A stretch of DNA of 64,000 nucleotides from assembly GCA_005408345.1 (NCBI GenBank), contig SEMN01000404.1, positions 310,001-374,000 of the forward strand. The letters run 5' to 3'. The DNA comes from Macquaria australasica (Eukaryota > Chordata > Actinopteri > Centrarchiformes > Percichthyidae). Within the stretch, counting starts at the first letter, position 1, and every line of letters begins with the position of its first letter. Shown piece after piece: positions 35,201 to 47,100 of the stretch. The notes beneath the pieces are model-generated. The model made no database searches and was not told the origin of the DNA. It worked only from the letters and a program-made list of their open reading frames with translations. Position numbers and translations under genes: made by a program.

Positions 35201-38089
35201 CCAAACAGAGATCAGTAGACACACATGCCCAGACACAAAGCAGTACACTGGGCTTATTATGCATTATGTTGAAATCACATCAGTTGAACCAGGCTGCACA
35301 ATAAATTACATGTATCACTAAACACATGCATTACTTTCAAATTCCTACTTAAGACCACTTCAAGTATAAACATTGGTGATGGTGAAGTCTCTTAATTGAT
35401 TAGTTTTCCTTGTAATGTGTGTCAAGTTTGACTGGATATATATTTTTTTTACTGTTTTTAATATGCTGTCATGAATTTGTGCGGTGCTGCTGGGGTAAAC
35501 AAGAGGACTGACATTTTGCTCTGCTCTCTGCTTTAGTCTACAAAGGACAGCTAATAATTTATCCAGACAATCATGTAGTACTTAAGTGCTGCTAAAAAAG
35601 CTGCTTGGTAGTTGGTATAAAAAAAATAAATAAAAGTAAAGCCCTCATGGCCAAAAAGTTAAAATGGTCGCCTCAGTGCTAATGGAGCTTCAAAGACCTC
35701 TTCAGCAAGGATGAGCTATTCTTTCAATCTCAAGGATGTCACAATTTAATGGCACATAAACATCAAGTAGGCAACGTCAAAATCATGGCCAGCAAATACG
35801 TCTCCTGACATTTTTGTTTTGGCTCTTCAGAGATGGCGCCTCAAACATTTGGCCTGATGTTCAAAAGATGTGATTTCAACATGATTTTGCCAGCAGGGTT
35901 AAATTCCCACCGCATTTCCACACTGAGAATTGATCAATTTCCAAGATAGAGCTGGAGCACACTCATGTCCCAGTGTGTAAAAAGCATGTAAATACACTTC
36001 AACTTGAGACAAAAATGAAACAGCGATAGGATTGACCCCTGACCTGGCACACTGTTGGACACACAGTCCATCCTGCAGGAATAACTGAGCTTTACGAGTG
36101 CTCTGACAGCGGGTGCAGTGCTGAGCATCCACGCACTGCAAACAGCCTGGAGGGCAGGCCTCACACACACCGCTCAGCCGACTGGCAAAGAAACCCCCCG
36201 GACACTTTGACACACATGTTTGCTGCGTGGTCAGAAACCGCCCTGGAGGAGGAAGAGAGAGTAAACATCATCACTGCGCTGGATGTGCTGTGGTGTAATC
36301 ATGAAAATATGAAACTGTGCTGTTGCAGGCCTGACAGCATACAAACACCTAATATGTTAAAGACCTTTTGCACATTTTGTACACTGGTTCTTCTCTTCTC
36401 CTGAGCAGGACTCACAGGATGGGTGGCAGTCCTCACACTCTCCGTCATCTGGAGGTTAAAAAAACACAGTGAACAGGATTCTGGATGAGGGCTAAGGGAA
36501 CCGTTTCAGCATGACATAAACGTAGACTCGGATGATGCACCTTTGCTTCCTTTTCTGCCTGAATTTCTTGTCTCTAATCCACTGTAAAGGAAGAGCTGGA
36601 CATTTTGGGAAACATTCGATATCTTGCCGAGAGTTAGACACTCTCATGTCTGAAAGCTAAATATAAAGCTAGAGCTAGCAGATTATTAGTTTAGCTTAGG
36701 ATAAACACTTTAAACAGGAGGAAACAGCTCGCGTGGTCAGGTCAAGAAATAGTTCCTGCATGTCTCCCCGTAAAACTCCAACTTGTTGTTTTTTCATTTA
36801 GGTTTTTGTATAGATTAAAGCCAGGCTAACTGTTTCCCCCTGCTTCCAGTCTTTGCGTTAAGCTAAGCTAAATGCCTGCTAGTTGTAGCAATAGTACAGA
36901 CATGAGTGTGATATCGATCCTCTCATCCAACTCTTGGCAAGAAAGTGTGTTTCCCAAAATGTCTTCCAACAACAGCATTTAGAAAAAACAAAACAAAAAA
37001 ACAGATTAGTACATAAACCCATTCTTCACAATCTAAAATCAACTGGCAATTACACAAAAGTCCATTTGCATCCTGCAAATTTGTGCTCTTCCAAATTGTG
37101 AGCGACGGTTTGAGGCTTTAATCTAAGGCTTTGTAGTTTCTGAGACTCAGAGTTTTGTATTTGGTGAGATTCCAAGTTCAAGAATAACTTAACTTCTGTG
37201 TGTTCATTTTCAACCTTTGTATTAACCTATGTACTTTTCTCAGAGTTATTTTAGTTCTTATAATTAAGATGTCTTGCCTCGCACTAATTACCATATGTTG
37301 TTTTATGGTCTGTCCAACTAATTCTTGGGGGGAGCTAAATCTTCAGCATATACAATCAATTATTTCAAAGTCGTATCTGGCCTGTTTGGAGTACTTAAGT
37401 TGGTTCAGGGACGGTGGCACACAGACCAATTAATCTCCAAGATTTCTTTCTGCCCCTGTGAAAGTGCCCAAATCCCTGATTCATTATGGGCGGACAGTTG
37501 GATTAGTGGAATACATAAGTATTAGTCTCACCGCTGCGAAAGGTCTTAATGGGACAGACCTCATGGTCAGAAACACACTGTCCGTTTTCTAGCATCTTCC
37601 CCTCATCACACGACAGACAGTCACCGTCCTCCGGGCCGCTACATGTCACACAGTCTGAGGGACACTCCTCACAGTCATTGGTGTCTTCGTCGCCGTAGAA
37701 ACCATCAGGACACAATGAAACACAACTCCCCTCTGGGAAAAATAGGAGAAGTACATTTCACTAATAATACTTTCATACTTTTACTTAAGTGACATTTTCA
37801 ATATCAATACGTACAGCGCATGTGTGTTTCAGTACTTTTACTTAAGTAAGTTCCACCAGTGTAAATAATGCTTCATGCCTTCATGTCTTGACCAAGTGGG
37901 GCAGTTTTACCTGATAAGAAGAGGTCGGTCTCACACCAGTAACACTCATGTTCATCACAGCTCACACAGTTGTCATCACATGGAACGCAGGTCATCTCCT
38001 CCTCCACGCTGTACGTCTTAGCCGGGCAGTTTTTGTAGCAGCCATCCTGAAAACTGACAACAAAAGCAGCAGTCTGTACCTGTGGTTTT

Positions 38090-38125
<36 letters not shown>

Positions 38126-41100
38126 TCCATTCTACTCTCACAGCAAAAAGGGCCCTTTTCATTTTAGCATAGCAGTGAACTGAAAGGCAGAGCGAGTGCA
38201 GAGAGGCGAGATCACACATGGCGACAGTGAGGCACACAGCCTTACTTGTAAAAGCCCTCAGTGCAGGACAGGCAATGCCTGGGGTTATCTGTTGAAAGCA
38301 GACAAAAAAACTCAGCTCCCCTCTTAAACAGGAACTACCAGGAAAAACTGTTGAACATGGCCGGCAATACACAGGGAGGAGAGCTCGGTCTAGGCAGCGT
38401 TCATTTTGGCTACTTAGCCGTGACTTACACAAGACGCACTTCCTGCAGCCCTCCTCACAGGCCATGCAGTCGTCGTAATCTGGATCCTCCACCTCCCCTG
38501 AGCAAAAAAGGAAAAGAGAGCGTGAAATACAGATATGGCGAGATAAACAATCATAAAAATAGGGTGAGAGAGCGAAGGGTGGACAGGTGTGAGATGATGC
38601 TTTTCAAGGTCATCTTTGACACCGTGTCACTGCGTAACACAACAGATATATAAGGAAACCAGCTCATAAATAATGCGGTGACCTTGTTTACCTTCTCCAC
38701 ACTCCAGCTTGGCACACACTCCATCAGAGACGTAGTAGGAGGAGTTACACTTGAGGCAGCGGGTGGGGCTTGTGCAGAGGCTGCAGTGGTCCGAGCAGGG
38801 CTCACAGCTCCTCTCCTTGGTGTGGTAGAAGGCCTCAGGACAGGCGTCCAGGCACTGGCCTTTATACAGGTAACGCTCCATTCCAAACTTATCTGGAGGA
38901 CAAACAGCAAATCATGTGTGAAGAAGTGTGATGTTGAACTTTGGCTGAACCATGGCTTCCTGGTCATGAATACCTTTACTTTTCCGTAGTCAGTTACATT
39001 TGGATTTTGGTGTCAAGTGTGTAAAATACCTAGATTCATTAAGTTCTGAGTGTTAAGACTCTTTTATCGAATCATTCATCTCTTCTCTTTTATTCCATTA
39101 GCAGCAAAGAGCAATGCAGAAACATTCAGCTTGTCATTTAGCTACATAGAAAATAAATAAACCTATTCTTAAGCAAATCTTAAGTTTGAGTTTTTTGAGT
39201 TGCAGTTCTTAAATCTGCTCTAACCAATATGGTTGTCCTTTATCTGGTAGTAGGTAGTGTTTTTTCCTCTCTTCATTTTACTCATTGAACGACAAAACAG
39301 GTCTCCAAAGCACATATTTAGCACATAAATGTGTTCAAACAAAGAGCAATTTGTCAATATGGTCCTGTTACGTATTTTTAGGAAAGTGAAACTTAATTAA
39401 GTAAAGGGGGTACCCAGCTAGAAATGTTTTGTTCTAAGAACATTCTGAGAATATTACCATGCAATGTACTAGTAAAGTTTTCAGCGGGAAGTTTTTATTT
39501 GGTTCCTAGAATGTTCTTCTTAAAGGCAGGATAACGTTCTCTAAAATCATTCTCAAAATGTTTTGTGGTAACATTCTTAAATGTTCTTGATAACACTGTC
39601 AAAACTTTATGCCCTAACATTCTTAAAGGAGTATCAGCTTTGCCTGTATGTACATATGTTAATGTGCTGAGTGATTTTGAGACCTGTTTAAAACCCTCTG
39701 GGGTCTGAGCCATTTTTCTCCTATTACTGGGGCCTCGACTCTCTTAATATATAAATATGTGTAAAAAATTCAGTACAGTAATGCACAAGCAAGTAATTGA
39801 TATTATTATCTCATTCACCAAAACAGTAAAGAGTCCGCATTAGATAAATAAGTACATAAAACACTGAATTATCGATTTTATTATTTTTCAAGAGTGTCCA
39901 AAAATAACAGTGTTTCCTTGATGGATTACCAAGCCCCTGATGATGGCTCGTTGCAACGGCTGAACGGTGCACTGCAGGAAGGAAGTAAGACGCTAAATAC
40001 AACCCTTACAGAGATATTATTAAAAGTATGAATTGAGTGCTTTTGCGATCGTAGACGACTGATGAGACCCCAGAGGGTTAACCATTACAGTGACAGTGGA
40101 GAGAGGGAAAAGAGTTACTGTTTCCCACGGTAGCAACAGATAAACATGATCAACAATATGTGGAATTATTAACTGTGTTAAATTAAATAAAATGAATTCT
40201 ACCCAAGTTCACCATTGCTTTAAAGCTAAAAATATAAATGTCACACACAGTTTATATACACGCTAACACACAGTGTGGTTTACTTGTTCAGTCCTCACCA
40301 GTGTCACAGCTGGTACAGTTGGCAAGCCCTGCATCCACACAGGTGGCACAGGTGTGGTCACACAGGTGACACTGGCCACCTGACTGGTACTTGCCCTTGG
40401 CACATTCCACCACGCAGCGGCCCTCATCTAGAGCCCTGCAGCCGACAACAACGTCAAAAACAGCTCTTTTTTTTTCAGCTGCAACACCACAAAAATCAAC
40501 AGATATGAATTATTTCTATGCAAATGAGCTGAACTCATTTACATCCCAGCGTGTAACATATGGCAGAGTTACACAGATGAAGCTGGGTGTGTTGACACAG
40601 GGAGAAGAGAGGGAGGGATGGCAGGCAATGTGGAATTTATATATATATTAAATGACGGTGTCTTTTGTCATACATTGTTCATTGGTGCAATTTTCTTCTG
40701 ACAAATTATGTAGAAATCAACAGACTATAAATGGCACATTTTATGCCATAGACATCTTCAAAGTTTTGTTTTGTTCGACCAAAAGTCCAAAACCTAAAGA
40801 TATTGAGTTTATAATAATATATGACAAAGAAAAGCAGAAAGCCTCATCTCTCATCTTGAGAAGATGGAACCAGAGATTGTTTGGCTTTTTTATTATTATT
40901 ATTAATTTTTTTTAGTGTTTTTACTTGAAAAATTACTGAACAATTCATCGATTATCATAATAGTCAATCAATGATCAGTCATCAATTAAGTGACTAATCA
41001 TTTCAGCTCTACACCATTTTCTTAAGACATTTTGTTTAAAATTAAAGAACACTCTGGCTGTAATAACACACACAATACATTTTCATTCAGCATCTTACTG

Positions 41101-44100
41101 GCTTTGATTGTAAAAAAATACCTCTCTGAAACATTATTATTTGTCACTCTACACACCATGGTGAAACACCTTTTTTTAACTCAGAGAAACGGTGGGATGT
41201 ATTCGTTTCCCCTCTGACCCTGAATCTAAAAAAGTCAAGACCAACTCACCATGAAGAAACACAGCTGATGCAGTCCTCTCTTTGCGGCCCTGTGCACTTC
41301 AGGCACGTTGCATTACACGCGTGGCACTTTCCGTTACTGTCCTGGTACTCTCCTGATAGACACACAGTAGACACACACAAGGGAGCGACGCTGACTGAGA
41401 AATGAATAAACATCCGAGGCGTACAGAGGTGGGCTTAATGTCAGATGCCAAAGAATGGAAGCCACATATACGCCAAATAGTTATGTACTACAAATAAACA
41501 TGGCTGACTCAGAATCATAAAACATTTATACTCTCACCAAACTTTAGTAGCTGTTTGTATATATGATACTTATTCAGTTAAAGAAAATAATTGTATTTGT
41601 GAAGTTAAAGAAGAGAAGTAAGAACTAAATGTATTAAGGTTGCATTATATTTATCGAGCAGTAGAGAGCCGACATGTAATAGAGGAAAAAGATGGTTGAC
41701 TGACCGTCTGTGCACTCAGTGTTAACAACACACACTCCCTCCTGCAGGCTGTGACCGCTGGAACAGCTGCTGCAGTTCCCCCGGCTCAGCCCCACACAGG
41801 TGAGACAGCTGGCGTCACACCTGAGGAGGAGAGCACAGACACTGAACATGTGCGCACACATACACACACACACACACACATACTGACCACAAAAAAAACA
41901 AACACACACACACAAGAGAAAAAACTACATCCATACAGGCACACAACTTCAAACACAACCAGCACAAACACTCACAGGAGCCAACCACCAGAATGAGGCC
42001 TGCCATCAGCAGATAAACAAACCACCCACACCTGAACACACACCAGTGAGCTCACCTCCTACATATCCTGTGCCCATCAGCTATCTCTGGGTTTGGCTCT
42101 GTGGCGTAGAAGCCAGCACTGCAGGAGGACACACACTTCCACTCCTCCATCAAGTGGCCTTCTGCACAAAGGTTGCATGCCTCAACACCTGCACCTGATG
42201 CCGCATGAGGCAGAAACAAACATGATTTTACACGGACAAAGGACACAAAGGAGTACAACAACAGTTCCATGCCATGTATTTTAATGACATTTGAAGAAGT
42301 TCTCACACAGTTCATGACCCTTGGCCTGTGCTCTCACCTGCACAGGTAGCGCAGGCCTTGTGACAGGGCTTGCATTTGCCTTCCTGCTTGTCGTGGTAGA
42401 ATCCCGCCGCGCAGCTTTGCTGGCACCGATTCCCCTGCAGACTGGAGAGGGCGGAGAGAGCATGTGGCACCGTGACACACGCAGCCAATCATGTGACACT
42501 GTATAGATGACTCATTGCCTTTAGACTGCAGGCTCAGTTTCCCAACCCACAGCACACCACCACAAGTACTTGGTAAACTGAGTCAGTGAACTCAGCATTC
42601 CGGAAACTTCTAACTCAACAATATGGTGAACGTGACAGAGATGTTTTGTCCTTTTCTGTGATGATATTGCAAAATGGAAATGAAGATACATTTTTCTTTT
42701 TGAGCTGTGTGTGGAAAGGGAATGATAACACATTCTTTTGAATACAGAGTTAAAAATACTGTAGCTTTTTCCAATTGTTATGATGCTGCAGAGGGTGTGC
42801 GCACAGGGAAAATCAGTATTCTCAGCGGCTGGAAGAGAAGGAGCAGTGTTTACCGAGCAGTTAATTCAAGCATCATCAGAGAATTTGTTTCACCTTGTGT
42901 CTGGTTTGCATTCTGTGCAGATGCTGTAGGAGGTGCACTTCAAGCAGTTTTCACTGCACTTTCTGCACATATTTGCATCTGTGGGGAAATCAAACAATAA
43001 ACATGGAATACACATCCGAGCGATTAATCAATCTTACTTTCACACCCCTCAACTGCAGTTACATCAACTGACTATTCATTAGCAGGCTCAGATGCAGCTG
43101 TTTCCAAACAGCTCTTCTGTAAAGCCATGGATCCTTAAAAGGTGCACTCGAGGATATTCCTTCTGTCTTGTTAAGTGTAATACAATAAAAAATGTCAAAA
43201 ACACTGAAATTCATGAAGGCAAATTTGAGGCCAGAAATCCAACCGTGGTCGAGGTAGTAGTTATCCCCACAGATGGCTGTGCAGGTATTGGTCCCCTCAG
43301 TCAGGTGATGATCAGGTTGACAGGAAGTGCATTGGTCACTGCGACTCCCAGTGCAGCTCTCACACGAGGAGAAGCACCTCTTACAACGCCGGCGGTCGCC
43401 CCAGAATCCCTTGGGACACTCTGATAGGCACATCCTATTGGACAGACACGGACCAAAGCACATAGAGGACAAGAGGTGTGACTCTCTAAATGAGTGGGAG
43501 TGGAGAAAATTACATTCTGGCTCAATATTCTCCACCACAATGTGAAATCATGGTCATGCACACTCTTTGTCTTCTTACATACAAGCATTAGGAATTTGGC
43601 AGGATATATAAACGGCTAAATAAAAGCTGATTATTTTCATTTGCAGTATGTATGAGCCATATGCTCTGCAGCAACAGTATCAACACATACTGTACACTGC
43701 ATTCTGCATTTACTAACTGTACTCTATGCTGTGTAATCATGCTAACCTTGTGTTGTTCTTGAACTTGAGAAAAACGTGTAAACACGTGACACACTGCTGC
43801 GGGCTGGGCCCCTCACAGCCATCGTCGCCGCATTCTGGGTCGCAGAGTCCTGGAAGGCCAAATGCTCACAAAGTCACTGCTGCATCATGGCAATAACCGA
43901 GAAGTTATTCAGATTGCTGATATAGTTCCATGTTTGCATAAAAAAATAACTACCTGCAAAGACACTGTAAATCTGTATTAGAGTGCATTTAGCTGCTATG
44001 TGAGAGGTCTGAGCTAGAAGAAGGGGCAGCTTAATACCAGCTGAGTACATGACTCACCACTGTATTCTTCAGTGAGGTCACTATCCATTGGCATCTCAGC

Positions 44101-47100
44101 CGATCGGGCTCGCTCACGGTGCGTGGGATACGGCTGCTCTGCGGTGCCATAAATCACCAGGGACCACTCCTTTAGTGTCCCTAAGAAACAACAGAGAAAC
44201 AGAACGAGAGCAAGATGTAAGAGGCCTGTCCCGGGAGGCCTGCACTGTATTTTAGCTGCTGTTCTAGCTGAACTTCAATGTATGTTTCATAATACTGAGA
44301 TGTTACAAAGAGGAAGAGCAGACCTAGTTCAGTGTTGTCTCTCTTCTGAGGGGGAGCATCCTGGATTTTCAAAGTCCATTCCCCTGCTGCCTGCTCCCCC
44401 CAGCAGTGAGTTGTCATGAATTCCCAGTTCTGAAATCCCTCTGCGGAGTTGTCAAGAGGCCTAAACCAAAACATTACATAATCATAATATACTACCACTA
44501 CCACTCATACTACTACCACCACCACCACTACTCCTACTCCTACTACTCCTACTACCAGTCAAATGCTTTATACCGAATTATGCTTAATAAGTGGTGGAAT
44601 AAGTATTCAGATACTGTACTTAAGTAAAACGTAACAGTTCAACAATGTACAAATAGTCCATTACAAGTCCCATATTCAGAGTTTTACTTATGTAAAAGTA
44701 GAGCACTATTATCAGCTTAATGTATCCAAGTATCAATAGTAAAAGTATTCATTACCACAAACCACCCTTGACAGTGTTTAATTGTATGTCAGTTCTTAAT
44801 CTGTAAAGTGATGAGTGACTGTATCTTTCTAATCAATGTACGGGATTAAAAAATGTTAAAAAAAAGAAAAAGAAAAACATAATGTAGCAAAAAAATGAAA
44901 AAATTCCAGTAAATTATGAGAGTGGTGAGAGTGAACCATAAGAAGTACACTTGCGAGCCCCAAAACCAAAACAATGAGCTGAAAGACGCTAAAACGCTCC
45001 ATTGAGCTGAAGGGAACTGCAGAGTCATGTGATAATTATGTGAGGGTTCATCACTATGAGTGACCACTTTCACATTATGCACAGGAATTTCATCCATTGT
45101 TAATATAAAAATATTGATGAGAGCAGATTCAAATAGAGTACTTGAGCAAAATGTACATATTTTAAATCACAGAGTTATCAACACTTTTGAGTCTCTGTTG
45201 TTGCTAATTTGTGCTGTATTTTTTGACATTGCAGAGTTTGCTGAAAGTAAGACACTGCATGTAGCAGAACATTTTATTTGCCAGAAACTTGCCCAGATAC
45301 CAGTTCCCTGATCCACTGCAATTTTCCAGTAGTGTTTGCCAGAAATCTACCCCCCCCCACCCCCCACCCCCACCATGGGACAAGGTGCCAAACTGAAGAA
45401 TTTAGCACTGTGGAGTTATATGCTGTGCTCTAAACACAAATGTGGCTTATAGATTACTGTAAGTAGAAACCATGTGGTGAAGCCACAGGGGGGAGGGTGG
45501 TAATATTTTAGTTACTACACATTCTGTCCGTGATTGAGCATTGCTCTTAGTTACCTGTTAGCCAGCAGCTGTGACACGGTGCCTGAAGGTGATGTGAGAG
45601 CAATGGAAAGGTCGCCGCGGCGACTGTGAGCGATGGTAACACGGACGACGACATGCTCCACGTAAACAACGTGCTGCAGGGGCTTGCTAGAGCAGCCCGC
45701 GCTCTCATACACAGACGTCAGCACCGAGCCTGGATGAATAGTTCTGTCATGAGACGGAGAGAGAGGGAGAGAATAAAGAGACACAGTGAGCAGCAGAGAT
45801 GAGAGAGGAGGCAGAAAACAAGAAGCACAAGAGAGAGTTACAAGGAAAGGAGCACTAAAGAAAATGACACCCATTGAAGTGTGTGAGAATCAATGTGAGA
45901 GAAATCCATGCATGAGAACTGAGGCAGAAATAGATAAAGTGTGATAAAAGAGGGGAGGAATCAAGGGAAGCCCTGACTCAAAGCGGAGCTCTCTCGCAGT
46001 GTGGTTGGTGTGATACCTGCTCAGCTGGATGGGAGCCTCCTCCACACACTCATGCTGTGAGGGGACTTGTTTCCAACGCTCAGCCTCCTTCACCATGCTC
46101 TCAGCATCCAACAGGCCAAAGCCATACAGGTGGCTCACTGACACACACACACACACACACACACATACCACATTAGCAGGGGCATAAAAGGCGCTGTAGC
46201 TTATAAAAGACATCACACACTCCTGGGACTCTGTAGGCGTTTATTACTGTTCTGCTCACAGTATCTCATTAGTTTGTATGCTTGCCGTCTGATAGTTTCC
46301 CTAAAAAGAGCTGAGAGAACATTTACCAAAATATGCTTATCAAGCTTAACTTATCTTTGCTCATCTTCTTTATTATAAGTTTTGGGAGAATTGCATTCAA
46401 AAGATATCATGTGCATTTCCTCCAAACTACTGGTAAAAATACTGAAATAAAAGAAACTGTTTGGAATTTAGCAGAAGTCCAACGGGAATACCTTTGTATC
46501 CGGCTCCATTAACGTGCCAGTCAGGAGCAATAAGATGATGAGTTTTTGATGTTCGGACAATAATGTGCTGCACATCCCTCCAGGTTAGCAAGGGGCTGAG
46601 AAATGGTCAAACAGAGAAAAAAAAATCATGATTTCATCACCCGATGCCTGCATGTATGGATTTTGTGTGTGGGAGAGCCGCTTACTTGGCGTCCAAAGTG
46701 AGAGCGATGACACCTGCAGCCATGGAGGAGGAGAGGGAGGTCTCTGATTTAGTTCGGCTACAGCTATGCTGTGGACCCAACGTTACCTGTCGGGGACACC
46801 GGATCTTTTTAGCTTCTCAATATTTAACAGTTATCACCTGCTGTTACACAGAACTATGTAACTTTTCTTCTTTGCTCGATGGCCTTAATGGAGTAAGCCA
46901 CACAAGACTTGTATTTGGCCTGAGTGATATGATATATACTGCATTACACTATATACATTTGTCTACCATCAAAGATTTAGTGATACCTTGTTCATGTATT
47001 TCTATGTGTTAGATCATTGTGGCAAATCAATGGCAATACTGAATTGCATCAAAGTGATGAAGTACTTAGATTCTAGATCCTGTCCATAAACAGTTTCTAA

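Larger units (their letters stand above)
30276..43849 (-). other. pcsk5: pcsk5 cysteine-rich furin-like repeat region (coding exons 15-36)
   Basis: About 1100 residues of repeated CxxCxxxCxxC and CxxCPxGxY-type modules run from CDPECGDDGCEGPSP to the CCNC motif before the last exon. They correspond to the long Cys-rich domain that tethers PC5 to heparan sulfate and TIMPs and that distinguishes the B form. Most exons encode one or two modules, with phase-1 or phase-2 boundaries. A run of glutamates (HEEEEEEEEK) lies in the last module exon. Coding exon 28 (36448-36365) uses a poor donor (AAAAG followed by GTCTTT). Confidence 0.88.
44058..46137 (-). other. pcsk5: pcsk5 P (Homo B) domain exons (coding exons 11-14)
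   Basis: The end of the catalytic domain (SHLYGFGLLDAESMV) runs into the P domain, which stabilises convertases. VEHVVVRVTIAHSRRGDL keeps the RRGDL motif typical of the family; it is followed by SPSGTVSQLL, NWEFMTTHCWGE and LKEWSLVIYGT. Splice phases close across 46137-46017, 45743-45555, 44460-44324 and 44180-44058. This domain looks well conserved, in contrast to the altered serine motif. Confidence 0.88.

Noticed and set aside
41634..42039. Cys/Val-rich minus-strand open frames
   Set aside because: They come from reading the CA/TG microsatellite beside pcsk5 exon 20; only 41705-41820 is coding.
34000..43849. CRISPR-like regular repeats
   Set aside because: The periodic signal is the cysteine-module exon structure of pcsk5, with introns of variable length; no short identical direct repeats with uniform spacers exist.
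46644..47012. Plus-strand open frame of 122 codons opposite the pcsk5 serine exon
   Set aside because: No domain similarity; it is antisense to a real exon and runs into intron and repeat sequence.
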